Source: Mycolicibacterium duvalii (GTDB lineage Bacteria > Actinomycetota > Actinomycetes > Mycobacteriales > Mycobacteriaceae). From it: DNA of 64,000 nucleotides. Every line of letters starts with the position of its first letter. Positions within the stretch are counted from its first letter, which is position 1. Position numbers and translations under genes: made by a program. Below, piece by piece: positions 8,664 to 16,165 of this stretch. The DNA is taken from the NCBI RefSeq assembly GCF_010726645.1, contig NZ_AP022563.1, positions 1 through 64,000 on the forward strand, read 5' to 3'. The notes beneath the pieces were generated by a model that saw only the letters and a list, made by a program, of their open reading frames with translations, made no database searches and was not told where the DNA came from.

Positions 8664-8679
8664 CGTGACCTGGCTCACG
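8664..8679. promoter_or_regulatory. Candidate CRP-type binding site
   Basis: CGTGACCTGGCTCACG is an almost perfect palindrome with GTGA-N6-TCAC, the core of the mycobacterial CRP site. It lies 37 bases upstream of the kinase start and 55 bases upstream of dctA, so it could serve either. Carbon-source control of a dicarboxylate carrier by cAMP-CRP would fit. Confidence 0.5.
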
Positions 8680-8734
8680 CTCACACAGCATCTTTTCAGA
8701 CCTGTTGCCCGCTTGATTCCGGAGGACATTCCCG

Positions 8735-10117
8735 ATGACGACCACGATCGACCGACCCGTCCCGCCCGGCGCGCCGCGACGCAAGCGCGACCGCACCCAT
8801 TGGCTCTACATCGCCGTGCTCGTGGCGGTGGTCGCCGGCGTCGGCGTCGGCATACTCGCGCCCGCCGTCGGCACCAGTGTCGGAGTCCTCGGCACGATGT
8901 TCGTCGCGCTGATCAAGATGATGATCGCGCCGGTGATCTTCTGCACGATCGTGCTCGGTATCGGGTCGGTGCGCAAGGCCGCCACCGTCGGCAAGGTGGG
9001 CGGTTTGGCCTTCGTCTACTTCCTGGCGATGTCCACGTTCGCGCTGGCCATCGGCTTGGTGGTGGGCAACCTCCTGCACCCGGGCAGCGGCTTGCGGCTC
9101 AGCGACAGCGCCGCGGGCAAGGGCGCCGAACTCGCGGACAAAGCGCACGAGGCCGGTGGTCTGCTGGACTTCGTCCAGGGCATCATCCCCACGTCGATGT
9201 TCTCGGCGCTGACCGAAGGAAGTGTCTTGCAGGCGCTGTTCATCGCGCTGCTCGTCGGTTTCGCGCTGCAGGGCCTCGGGTCGGCGGGGGAGCCCATCCT
9301 GCGCGGCGTCGAACATCTGCAGAAGCTGGTGTTCAAGGTGCTCGTCATGATCCTGTGGCTCGCACCCATCGGTGCGTTCGGCGCGATCGCCAACGTGGTC
9401 GGCCAGACCGGATGGGCGGCGGTCGGCCAGTTGATGGCCCTGATGCTCGGGTTCTACCTGACCTGCGTGTTCTTCGTGTTCGGCGTGCTGGGCACATTGC
9501 TGCGGACGGTGTCCGGGGTGTCGATCTTCAAGTTGGTGCGCTACCTGGCACGCGAATACCTGCTCATCGTGTCGACCTCGTCGTCGGAGTCGGCGCTGCC
9601 CCGCCTCATCGCCAAGATGGAGCACCTCGGCGTCGACCGGTCCACCGTGGGCGTGGTCGTACCCACGGGCTACTCGTTCAATCTGGACGGCACCGCGATC
9701 TACCTGACGATGGCCTCGCTGTTCATCGCCGGTGCGCTGGGTGATCCGCTGACCCTCGGCGAACAGATCGGCCTGCTGGTGTTCATGATCGTCGCCTCCA
9801 AGGGAGCGGCCGGCGTCACCGGTGCAGGACTGGCCACGCTCGCCGGCGGTCTGCAGGCCCACCGCCCCGACCTGCTCGACGGCGTCGGGCTCATCGTGGG
9901 CATCGACCGGTTCATGTCGGAGGCCAGGGCGCTGACCAACTTCTCCGGCAATGCGGTCGCCACTCTGCTGGTGGGCTCGTGGACCCGCACGATCGACAAG
10001 AGCAAGGTGAGTGCCGTGCTGGCGGGAGACGATCCGTTCGACGAACTCACCATGCTCGACGACCACGGCCCGCGCGCCGACGAGCCGGGGCAGGCCAGAG
10101 TCCCTGCGGCGAAATAG
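8735..10117 (+). CDS. dctA: C4-dicarboxylate/cation symporter DctA
   Basis: 460 residues, the usual DctA/GltP (DAACS family) length. It imports succinate, fumarate and malate with protons or sodium. Eight hydrophobic segments are visible, and the family core is present: a Ser-rich re-entrant loop (STSSSESALPRL), then GVVVPTGYSFNLDGTAIYLTM in two pieces of the PTGYSFNLDGT motif, and GAAGVTGAGL. ATG 8735 follows a GGAGG ribosome site. It is divergent from the CitA-type kinase and its regulator, a classic arrangement for substrate-induced expression. Transcription probably ends at the hairpin at 10130. Confidence 0.95.
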   Translation: MTTTIDRPVPPGAPRRKRDRTHWLYIAVLVAVVAGVGVGILAPAVGTSVGVLGTMFVALIKMMIAPVIFCTIVLGIGSVRKAATVGKVGGLAFVYFLAMSTFALAIGLVVGNLLHPGSGLRLSDSAAGKGAELADKAHEAGGLLDFVQGIIPTSMFSALTEGSVLQALFIALLVGFALQGLGSAGEPILRGVEHLQKLVFKVLVMILWLAPIGAFGAIANVVGQTGWAAVGQLMALMLGFYLTCVFFVFGVLGTLLRTVSGVSIFKLVRYLAREYLLIVSTSSSESALPRLIAKMEHLGVDRSTVGVVVPTGYSFNLDGTAIYLTMASLFIAGALGDPLTLGEQIGLLVFMIVASKGAAGVTGAGLATLAGGLQAHRPDLLDGVGLIVGIDRFMSEARALTNFSGNAVATLLVGSWTRTIDKSKVSAVLAGDDPFDELTMLDDHGPRADEPGQARVPAAK

Positions 10118-10129
10118 CACCCGGCGACA

Positions 10130-10161
10130 AAGGCCCGGCCGGGCTTCTCCGGCCGGGCCTT
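10130..10161. terminator. Hairpin between convergent genes
   Basis: AAGGCCCGGCCG and its exact complement CGGCCGGGCCTT flank an eight-base loop. The 12-pair GC stem sits 12 bases after the dctA stop and 13 bases before the end of the minus-strand gene. There is no T tract, as is common in mycobacteria, so it may stop transcription from both sides. Confidence 0.65.
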
Positions 10162-10174
10162 CCTCGTGTCGAAG

Positions 10175-10483
10175 CTAGACGGTGCAGTCCAGGGACACGG
10201 AGATCGGCAGACGGAGCAGGACCTCCTCGAAACCGATGACGAGGTCGCCGTCACGGTCACGCTCGATCACCACGTTCGGCTGGACCACCGCTTGCGGGTT
10301 GCGGATCCCGATGACGGTGCATTCCTCGAGGGGAGCACTACCGATCCGGTCGACATGCACGGTGTAGCCCTGCGATTCCAGCTGCTCGATGACCTGGATC
10401 GGGTTCGACGGTTCGGCGGCGTCCAGCCCTCCCGATGCGCACAGCACACCCAGCAAAGACGCCGCCGCCACTACCGTGTGCAT
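10175..10483 (-). CDS. Small secreted mycobacterial protein (paralogue of 2712-3009)
   Basis: 102 residues. ATG 10483 is preferred over upstream in-frame starts because it begins a signal peptide (HTVVAAASLLGVLCASGGLDA) and an AGGAGGCCC-type ribosome site precedes it. The mature part reads VIEQLESQGYTVHVDRIGSAPLEECTV, then RNPQAVVQP, and ends VSLDCTV with a conserved second cysteine. Similar proteins of about 100 residues are frequent in mycobacteria and have no assigned function. It is intact, unlike its paralogue at the left end. An extracytoplasmic, disulfide-bonded small domain is the safest description. Confidence 0.75.
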   Translation of the reverse strand: MHTVVAAASLLGVLCASGGLDAAEPSNPIQVIEQLESQGYTVHVDRIGSAPLEECTVIGIRNPQAVVQPNVVIERDRDGDLVIGFEEVLLRLPISVSLDCTV

Positions 10484-10518
10484 GGCCGGGCCTCCTGACT
10501 GCGCACCCGACTCACAGA

Positions 10519-11705
10519 TTACCTCTCGGCGCGCTGGTAAGCGGTGACCACGGCGGCCCCGCCCAGCCCGATGTTGTGTTGCAGCGCGGCGGTGACGCGG
10601 TCGACCTGCCTCTTGTCGGCGGTTCCGCGCAGCTGCCACGTCAGCTCACTGCACTGCGCCAGACCCGTCGCTCCCAGCGGGTGTCCCTTCGAGATGAGCC
10701 CGCCGGACGGGTTGACCACCCAGCGTCCGCCGTAGGTCGTCGCGCTGTCGTCGATCAGCCGCGGCGCCTCGCCCGGCCCGCACAGCCCCAGCGCCTCGTA
10801 GAGCAGCAGCTCGTTGGCCGAGAAGCAGTCATGCAGCTCGATGACCTGAAGTCCTCCGGTCCGAGCCCGGACTGCTGATAAACCTGCTGTGCGGCTTTGA
10901 CATTCATGTCGTAGCCGATGATGTTGGCCGCGCTGCCGTCGAATGTCGACGCGAAGTCGGTGGTCATCGCCTGACCGACGATCTCGACGGCCTGCCCGGC
11001 GAGCCCGCGCTTGGCGACGAAGTCCTCGCTGGCCAGCACCACGGCCGCCGAACCGTCCGACGTCGGCGAACACTGCAGCTTGGTCAGCGGATCGGAGATC
11101 ATCTTCGCCGCCAGGATGTCGTCGAGGCTGTACTCGTCCTGGAACTGCGCATACGGGTTGTTCACCGAGTGCTTGTGGTTCTTGTGACCGATCTTGGCGA
11201 AATGTTCGGCGGTGGTGCCGTACTTCTTCATGTGCTCGCGGCCGGCCGCGCCGAACATCCACGGCGCCACCGGGAACTGCATCTCGTCAATCTCGTTGAG
11301 CGCCAGGATGTGTCGCTTCATCGGGGATTCACGGTCATCGGCGCCGCCGCCCAGCGAACCGGGCTGCATCTTCTCGAAACCCAACGCCAGCACGCAGTCG
11401 GCCAGCCCACCGCGGATAGCCTGCGCGCCGAGGTAGAGCGCCGTCGACCCGGTCGAGCAGTTGTTGTTGACGTTGACGATCGGGATGCCCGTCATGCCCA
11501 ACTCGTAGAGCGCGCGCTGGCCCGACGTCGAGTCGCCCGAACAGTAGCCGACGAAACCCTGCTCGATGTCGGTTTAGTCCACCCCGGCGTCGGTCAGTGC
11601 GTTGGTCCCCGACTCCCGGGCCATGTCCGGGTAGTCCCAGCCTTCCCGGCGCCCCGGCTTCTCGAACTTGGTCATCCCGACGCCGACGACGAAAACTCGC
11701 TCCAT
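10519..11705 (-). pseudogene. Thiolase / SCP-x-type lipid-transfer acetyltransferase, nonsense plus frameshift
   Basis: ATG 11705 gives [18 protein letters not shown] and an in-frame TAA at codon 44 (bases 11574-11576), where a Tyr codon TAC is expected (GVD-Y-TDIEQGF). The frame continues with the acylated cysteine ([13 protein letters not shown]) to a one-base loss near 10856, after which [12 protein letters not shown] and the C-terminal GHPLGATG motif follow to TAA at 10519. All active-site residues of the nondecarboxylating/SCP-x thiolase group are present. Such enzymes cleave beta-ketoacyl-CoA in fatty acid or sterol side-chain oxidation. The stop is a substitution rather than an indel, so this gene may be truly broken. 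Confidence 0.75.
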
Positions 11706-11816
11706 GCTGCCATCCCTTCGCTGCTGTGCGGTCTGTGCAGAAACCTAGCGCGCCCGTTCGGATCCATGCGGACCGGCTGCTGGTATAGACCTTGAAGGCG
11801 ACAGTGAGGAGACGAT

Positions 11817-12871
11817 ATGGCGCTGCGGGTCGTGCAGTGGGCCACCGGCGGGGGTCGGTGTGGCTGCGATCAGGGGAGTGCTCGAGCATCCCGAGCTCGA
11901 GTTGGTCGGGTGCTGGGTGCACTCGCCGGACAAGGCCGGCCGCGACGTCGGCGACATCGCCGGCACCGACCCTCTCGGCGTCACTGCCACCAACGACGTC
12001 GACGAGATCCTGGCGCTGGACGCCGACGCCGTCATCTACACGCCGCTGATGGGTGACCAGGACCAGGTCGCGGCCCTGTTGCGCGCCGGCAAGAACGTCG
12101 TCACCCCGGTCGGCTGGCTGTATCCCAGCGAACGGAGCGGCGCACCGCTGCGCGAAGCCGCGCTGGCGGGCAACGCGACGTTGCACGGCACCGGCATCGC
12201 GCCCGGCGGGATCAGCGAGAAGTTCCCGCTGATGCTCTCGGCGATGTCGACGGGCGTGACGTTCGTGCGCGCCGAGGAGTATTCCGACCTGCGCACCTAC
12301 GAGGCGCCCGATGTGCTGCGCCACGTGATGGGCTTCGGGGAGACCCCGGACAAGGCATTGACCGGACCGATGCAGAAGATGCTCGACGCCGGCTTCATCC
12401 AGGCGGTGCGGATGTGTGTCGACCAGCTCGGTTTCGCCGCGGACCCCAAGGTGCGTGCGACCCAGGAGGTGGCGGTGGCCACCGCGCCGATCGACTCGCC
12501 GATCGGGCAGATCGAACCCGGCCAGGTCGCCGGGCGCAAGTTTCACTGGGAGGCGCTCGTCGACGACGAGCCCGTGGTGCGGGTGACGGTCAACTGGCTG
12601 ATGGGCGAGGACAACCTCGACCCGGCGTGGTCGTTCGGGCCCGCCGGGCAGCGCTACGAGATCGAAGTGTGCGGCAACCCCGACTTCACGGTGTCCATCA
12701 AAGGCTTCCAGTCCGATATCGGCGGTGAGGGACCGGAGTACGGCGTCGTCGGTACGGCGGCGCACTGCGTGAACTCGGTCCCGGCGGTGCGCGGCGCCAC
12801 CCGGGATCGCCACCTATCTCGATCTGCCGCTGATCAGCGGCAAAGCCGCACCCGCGAAGGGGCGCCGATGA
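11817..12871 (+). pseudogene. Dihydrodipicolinate-reductase-like NAD(P)-dependent oxidoreductase (Rv1059 type), frameshifted
   Basis: ATG 11817 reads MALRVVQWATGG; one extra G near 11850 must be removed to reach VGVAAIRGVLEHPELELVGCWVHS, a Rossmann N-terminus like DapB. The rest (DADAVIYTPLMGD, NVVTPVGWLYPS, GTGIAPGGISEKFPL) is typical of the mycobacterial Rv1059 family, often annotated as amine-dehydrogenase-like. Near 12800 two bases are missing (ACCCGGG for ACCCCGGGG); repaired, it ends IATYLDLPLISG and stops at 12869-12871, overlapping the next start (ATGA). Without repair the frame runs on into the patatin gene and mimics a fusion. Substrate unknown. Confidence 0.75.
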
Positions 12872-13734
12872 CCGACGGCATGCGGGCGTTGGTACTGGCC
12901 GGCGGCGGCCTGGCCGGCATCGCCTGGGAAACCGGTGTGCTGCTGGGCATCTGCGACGAGGCCCCGCGGGCCGGCGCCGCGCTGCTGGATTCCGAGGTGT
13001 TGGTCGGCACGTCCGCCGGCTCGACGGTGGCGGCGCAACTGAGCAGCGGGACGGCGTTGGAGGAGCTGTTCGCGCGGCAACTGTCCGACGAGGCCGGTGC
13101 GCGGGAAATCCACCCCGGCGTCGCGATCGAGACGATCACCGAGTTTTTCCTCGACGCGATGCAGACCCCGGGCGCGACCAAAGAAGAGAAGCTCCGCAAG
13201 ATCGGCGCGGTCGCGGCCGCTGCCGACACAGTCTCCGAGCCGACGCGCCGTGACGTCATCGCGCACCGGCTGCCGTCCCACGACTGGCCACGACGAGTCC
13301 TGCGCATGACCGGGATCGACCTGGACACAGGGGAACTCGTGATCTTCGACAACGACTCGGGAGTCGGTCTGGTCGACGCCGTCGCCGCCAGCTGCGCTGT
13401 GCCCGGGGTGTGGCCGCCGGTGCGCATCGGGTCGCGCCGGTTCATGGACGGGGGAGTGGGCAGCACGGTCAACATGAGTGCGGCAGACGACTGCGCCACG
13501 GCGGTCGCGCTGGTCCCGTCCAGCTCCCAGACCCCGTCACCGTGGGGGACCGGCACCGTCGACGAGATCAACGCGTTCCCGGGGGCGACGCTGGCGATCT
13601 ACGCCGATGCCGAGTCGCTGCAGGCATTCGGCCCCAACCCGTTGGACCCCGCCTGCCGCGCCCCGTCCGCGCAGGCCGGCCGTGCACAGGGCCGGCGGGA
13701 AGCGCGCCGCGTCGCCGAATTCCTAGGAGCGTGA
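12868..13734 (+). CDS. Patatin-like phospholipase (Rv1062 type)
   Basis: 288 residues from ATG 12868, which overlaps the repaired stop of the preceding gene. The patatin elements are in order: oxyanion loop GGGLAG near residue 13, nucleophile elbow GTSAG near 49, and catalytic Asp in DGGVGS near 194. This serine/aspartate dyad hydrolases acyl esters of lipids. No signal peptide is seen, so it is probably cytoplasmic or peripheral. Its 3' end overlaps the convergent second patatin gene by 12 bases. Position and order agree with Rv1062 and Rv1063c. Confidence 0.85.
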   Translation: MTDGMRALVLAGGGLAGIAWETGVLLGICDEAPRAGAALLDSEVLVGTSAGSTVAAQLSSGTALEELFARQLSDEAGAREIHPGVAIETITEFFLDAMQTPGATKEEKLRKIGAVAAAADTVSEPTRRDVIAHRLPSHDWPRRVLRMTGIDLDTGELVIFDNDSGVGLVDAVAASCAVPGVWPPVRIGSRRFMDGGVGSTVNMSAADDCATAVALVPSSSQTPSPWGTGTVDEINAFPGATLAIYADAESLQAFGPNPLDPACRAPSAQAGRAQGRREARRVAEFLGA

Positions 13735-14691
13735 GTTGCGGGCTTCCAGCGTGTCCAGACCGGTCGCGGCCAGTTCCTGGCCGATCTCGATGACCTCGGC
13801 AGAGCGGTGGAAGTCCAAGCTGCGGCACACGGTGCGCGGCACCTCGATCAGCAGGTCGGGCGGATAGGCGGCCAGCGTGTGCCGGGCCAGCGCCGACTGC
13901 GCGATGTCGATGACCCGGTTCATCACCTCGAAACTGCCCAGCTTCGGTACTGCCGGCACCGCGACGTCCTCGTCCTGCACGGGTTCGTCGTCTCCGGTCA
14001 TGAAGCGGCCCAACATCGCCCGCCCGGTCTGGGTCTCCAGTAACGAGCGGGCCGCCTTGCTGTCGAGCAACGACGACCTGGTGCGCCACATCCGGTTCAA
14101 CCACTCCCCGCTGGGACGGGCGTCGTGCTCATCGCGGCGGGAGTCGGGATCGTCCCCGGACAGGCTCACCGCCAGCGTCACGTCGGCGACCACCGCGGCG
14201 ATCGGCGCCATCGGAATCGGATCGAGGATGCCGCCGTCGGCCAGCAGGCGGCCGTCGAGCACATGCGGGGTGATCAGACCGGGAATCGCGATCGATGCCC
14301 GGATCGCGTCGTCGACCGGTCCCCGCTGCATCCACACGGCCTTGCCGGTGATCAGATCGGTGGCCACCGACGTGTACGGCACGGGCAATTCCTCGATGGT
14401 GATGTCGCCGACGATCTCGCGCACCGCATCGAGAATCTTCTCCGCGCGCAGCACTCCGGCCGAGGTCAACGACGGATCGAGCAGGCGCAGGACCGCGCGT
14501 TGAGTCAGCGAGTTCGCCCAGCCGGTGAACTCGCCGAGCTTCCCTGCCGCCTCCAGCCCGCCGACCAGCGCGCCCATCGAAGACCCGGCGACGCCGACGA
14601 TTTCGTGACCGCGCTCGTGCAACTCGTTGATCACGCCGATGTGGGCGTAGCCGCGCGCCCCGCCGCTGCCCAGCGCCAGTGCGACCCGCAT
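13723..14691 (-). CDS. Patatin-like phospholipase, RssA group (Rv1063c type)
   Basis: 322 residues. GSGGARGYAHIG near residue 8, GSSMGALVGG near 36 and the Asp of ADGGILDPIP near 152 give a complete patatin active site of the RssA/bacterial NTE group. It belongs to a different subgroup from the neighbour at 12868: the oxyanion loop is GGARG here and GGLAG there. It is divergent from nothing close and shares a 12-base convergent overlap with that neighbour. Likely an intracellular lysophospholipase or acyl-ester hydrolase. About 60 bases separate its start from the end of lpqV, read in the same direction. Confidence 0.88.
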   Translation of the reverse strand: MRVALALGSGGARGYAHIGVINELHERGHEIVGVAGSSMGALVGGLEAAGKLGEFTGWANSLTQRAVLRLLDPSLTSAGVLRAEKILDAVREIVGDITIEELPVPYTSVATDLITGKAVWMQRGPVDDAIRASIAIPGLITPHVLDGRLLADGGILDPIPMAPIAAVVADVTLAVSLSGDDPDSRRDEHDARPSGEWLNRMWRTRSSLLDSKAARSLLETQTGRAMLGRFMTGDDEPVQDEDVAVPAVPKLGSFEVMNRVIDIAQSALARHTLAAYPPDLLIEVPRTVCRSLDFHRSAEVIEIGQELAATGLDTLEARNSRS

Positions 14692-14754
14692 CCGTCCATT
14701 CTGACCGGTCCGCGTACCGCCGTGCGGCGACCTGGTTCACCGCGTGATGCGAAC

Positions 14755-15183
14755 TCATCCACAGAGGTCGTCGGCGGCCGCCTCGACCGCGACGATGACC
14801 CCCGACTGCTGGCCGGGGGTCAGCTCCGCCCAGGGCTTCGCGAAATCCCCGGCGCCCACCGGCCCGCCCCGCTGGACCGTCGCCAGGTACGGCTCGATCA
14901 GGCTGCGCGGGTCACCGCCCTGCTGCTGCATCCACGTCTTGGCTGCTCGGCAGGCCTGGAAGTAGTCGTCCTCGGTGGACTCGGCGGGTGCGCCGACCGT
15001 TGTGGTGACGCCACCGGGGGACACCCCCACCTCCCCGGGCCCCACGGGGGTCGCCGGCGCGGAGGTCGTCGTCTCGGATGCGGACGGCGGGCCCGGCTCC
15101 TGCTCGCCGCCCGACGAACAGCCTGCGAGCGCCACCGTGACCACGACGACGAGCCCGGCCCGGCCGAGGAGGTACCTGCGCAT
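14755..15183 (-). CDS. lpqV: Lipoprotein LpqV
   Basis: 142 residues. A signal peptide ends in the lipobox LAGC (Cys 22), followed by a Ser/Thr/Pro-rich linker. The mature domain has the LpqV signature VGVSPGGVTT, APAESTEDDYFQAC, ESLIEPYL-like SLIEPYLATVQ and a final Cys (DDLCG), so a disulfide between the two mature cysteines is likely. It is anchored in the outer face of the cell membrane. Function is unknown. The location between the Rv1063c-type patatin and the Rv1065-type cupin is the same as in M. tuberculosis. Confidence 0.88.
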   Translation of the reverse strand: MRRYLLGRAGLVVVVTVALAGCSSGGEQEPGPPSASETTTSAPATPVGPGEVGVSPGGVTTTVGAPAESTEDDYFQACRAAKTWMQQQGGDPRSLIEPYLATVQRGGPVGAGDFAKPWAELTPGQQSGVIVAVEAAADDLCG

Positions 15184-15296
15184 GGGGCCAATCTATGCAA
15201 CACTGGCGTCCGTGCTGACGCAGACCCGGGTGCTGGAGTGTTGTTCGGCCTGACCGCCGACCCCCGTTCCCCTCTGCTCATCTTCGGAGTCCCCGC

Positions 15297-15803
15297 ATGC
15301 TTCTCGCGCCCACCCGGCTGCGCCTGCCCGACCTTCTGCACCTCACCGACCGGTTCGCCGACGACGTCCTCGTCGGGGACTACGACCACCTCATCCCCGA
15401 GGGCGGCCTGTCGCGCACCGAGCGGTGGTTCACCCGCCTGCACGGCGATGACGAGCTCGACGTCTGGCTGATCAGCTGGGCGCCCGAACGCGCGACCGAG
15501 CTGCACGACCACGGCGGCTCCCTGGGGGCGCTGACGGTGATCAGCGGCGCGCTGCGGGAAACTCGTTGGAACGGTGCAGGTTTACAGGACCGCACCCTGA
15601 TCGCCGGTGACCAGGCCGCGTTCCCGCTGGGCTGGGTGCACGACGTGGTGTGGGCCCGGGACCCCGGCGCGGTGCCGGGGCCGACGCTGAGCGTGCACGC
15701 CTACTCACCGCCGCTGACCGCGATGTCGTACTACGACGTGACCGGGGACAGGCTGCGCCGCAACAGAACCGAGCTGACCGGACAACCGGAGCGGGAGCAG
15801 TGA
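15297..15803 (+). CDS. Cysteine-dioxygenase-like cupin (Rv1065 type)
   Basis: 168 residues with a cupin core. The metal-binding block TELHDHGGSLGALTVISGAL supplies two His, and WVHDV about 70 residues on supplies the third, as in bacterial cysteine dioxygenases that oxidise cysteine to cysteine sulfinate with iron and O2. The following rhodanese starts at the stop codon (GTGA overlap), so both are made from one message, and a joint role in cysteine or sulfane-sulfur handling is reasonable. The exact thiol substrate cannot be read from the sequence. Confidence 0.82.
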   Translation: MLLAPTRLRLPDLLHLTDRFADDVLVGDYDHLIPEGGLSRTERWFTRLHGDDELDVWLISWAPERATELHDHGGSLGALTVISGALRETRWNGAGLQDRTLIAGDQAAFPLGWVHDVVWARDPGAVPGPTLSVHAYSPPLTAMSYYDVTGDRLRRNRTELTGQPEREQ

Positions 15804-16165
15804 GCAGGATCGACACCATGCTGGCGCGGGCGCGCGCCCGGCTCACCCGGCTGCCCGCCGAGCAGGTTCCGGCCGCGCTGGCGCGCGGAGCGCTGCTCGT
15901 CGACATCCGCCCGGCCGCGCAACGGGCCGCCGAGGGTTCGGTGCCTGCCGCGCTGGTGATCGAGCGCAATGTGCTGGAGTGGCGGTGCGACCCGACCAGT
16001 TCCGCGCGGCTGGCCGAGGCCGTCGGGGACGACGTCGAGTGGGTGATCCTGTGCTCGGAGGGTTACACCTCCAGCCTGGCCGCCGCGGCGCTGCAGGACC
16101 TGGGTCTGCACCGCGCCACCGACGTCATCGGCGGCTACCAGGCTTTGAAACACGTTTTGTATTAG
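15800..16165 (+). CDS. Rhodanese-like sulfurtransferase (Rv1066 type)
   Basis: 121 residues from GTG 15800. A single rhodanese domain with VDIRPAAQRAAEGSVPAALVIERNVLEW near the N-terminus and the active-site loop WVILCSEGYTSSLAAAAL, where Cys 80 or so is the persulfide carrier. Such proteins move sulfane sulfur from thiosulfate or persulfides to thiol acceptors. It is translationally coupled to the cysteine-dioxygenase-like gene. Its stop overlaps that of the convergent gene at 16162 by three bases. Confidence 0.88.
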   Translation: MSRIDTMLARARARLTRLPAEQVPAALARGALLVDIRPAAQRAAEGSVPAALVIERNVLEWRCDPTSSARLAEAVGDDVEWVILCSEGYTSSLAAAALQDLGLHRATDVIGGYQALKHVLY

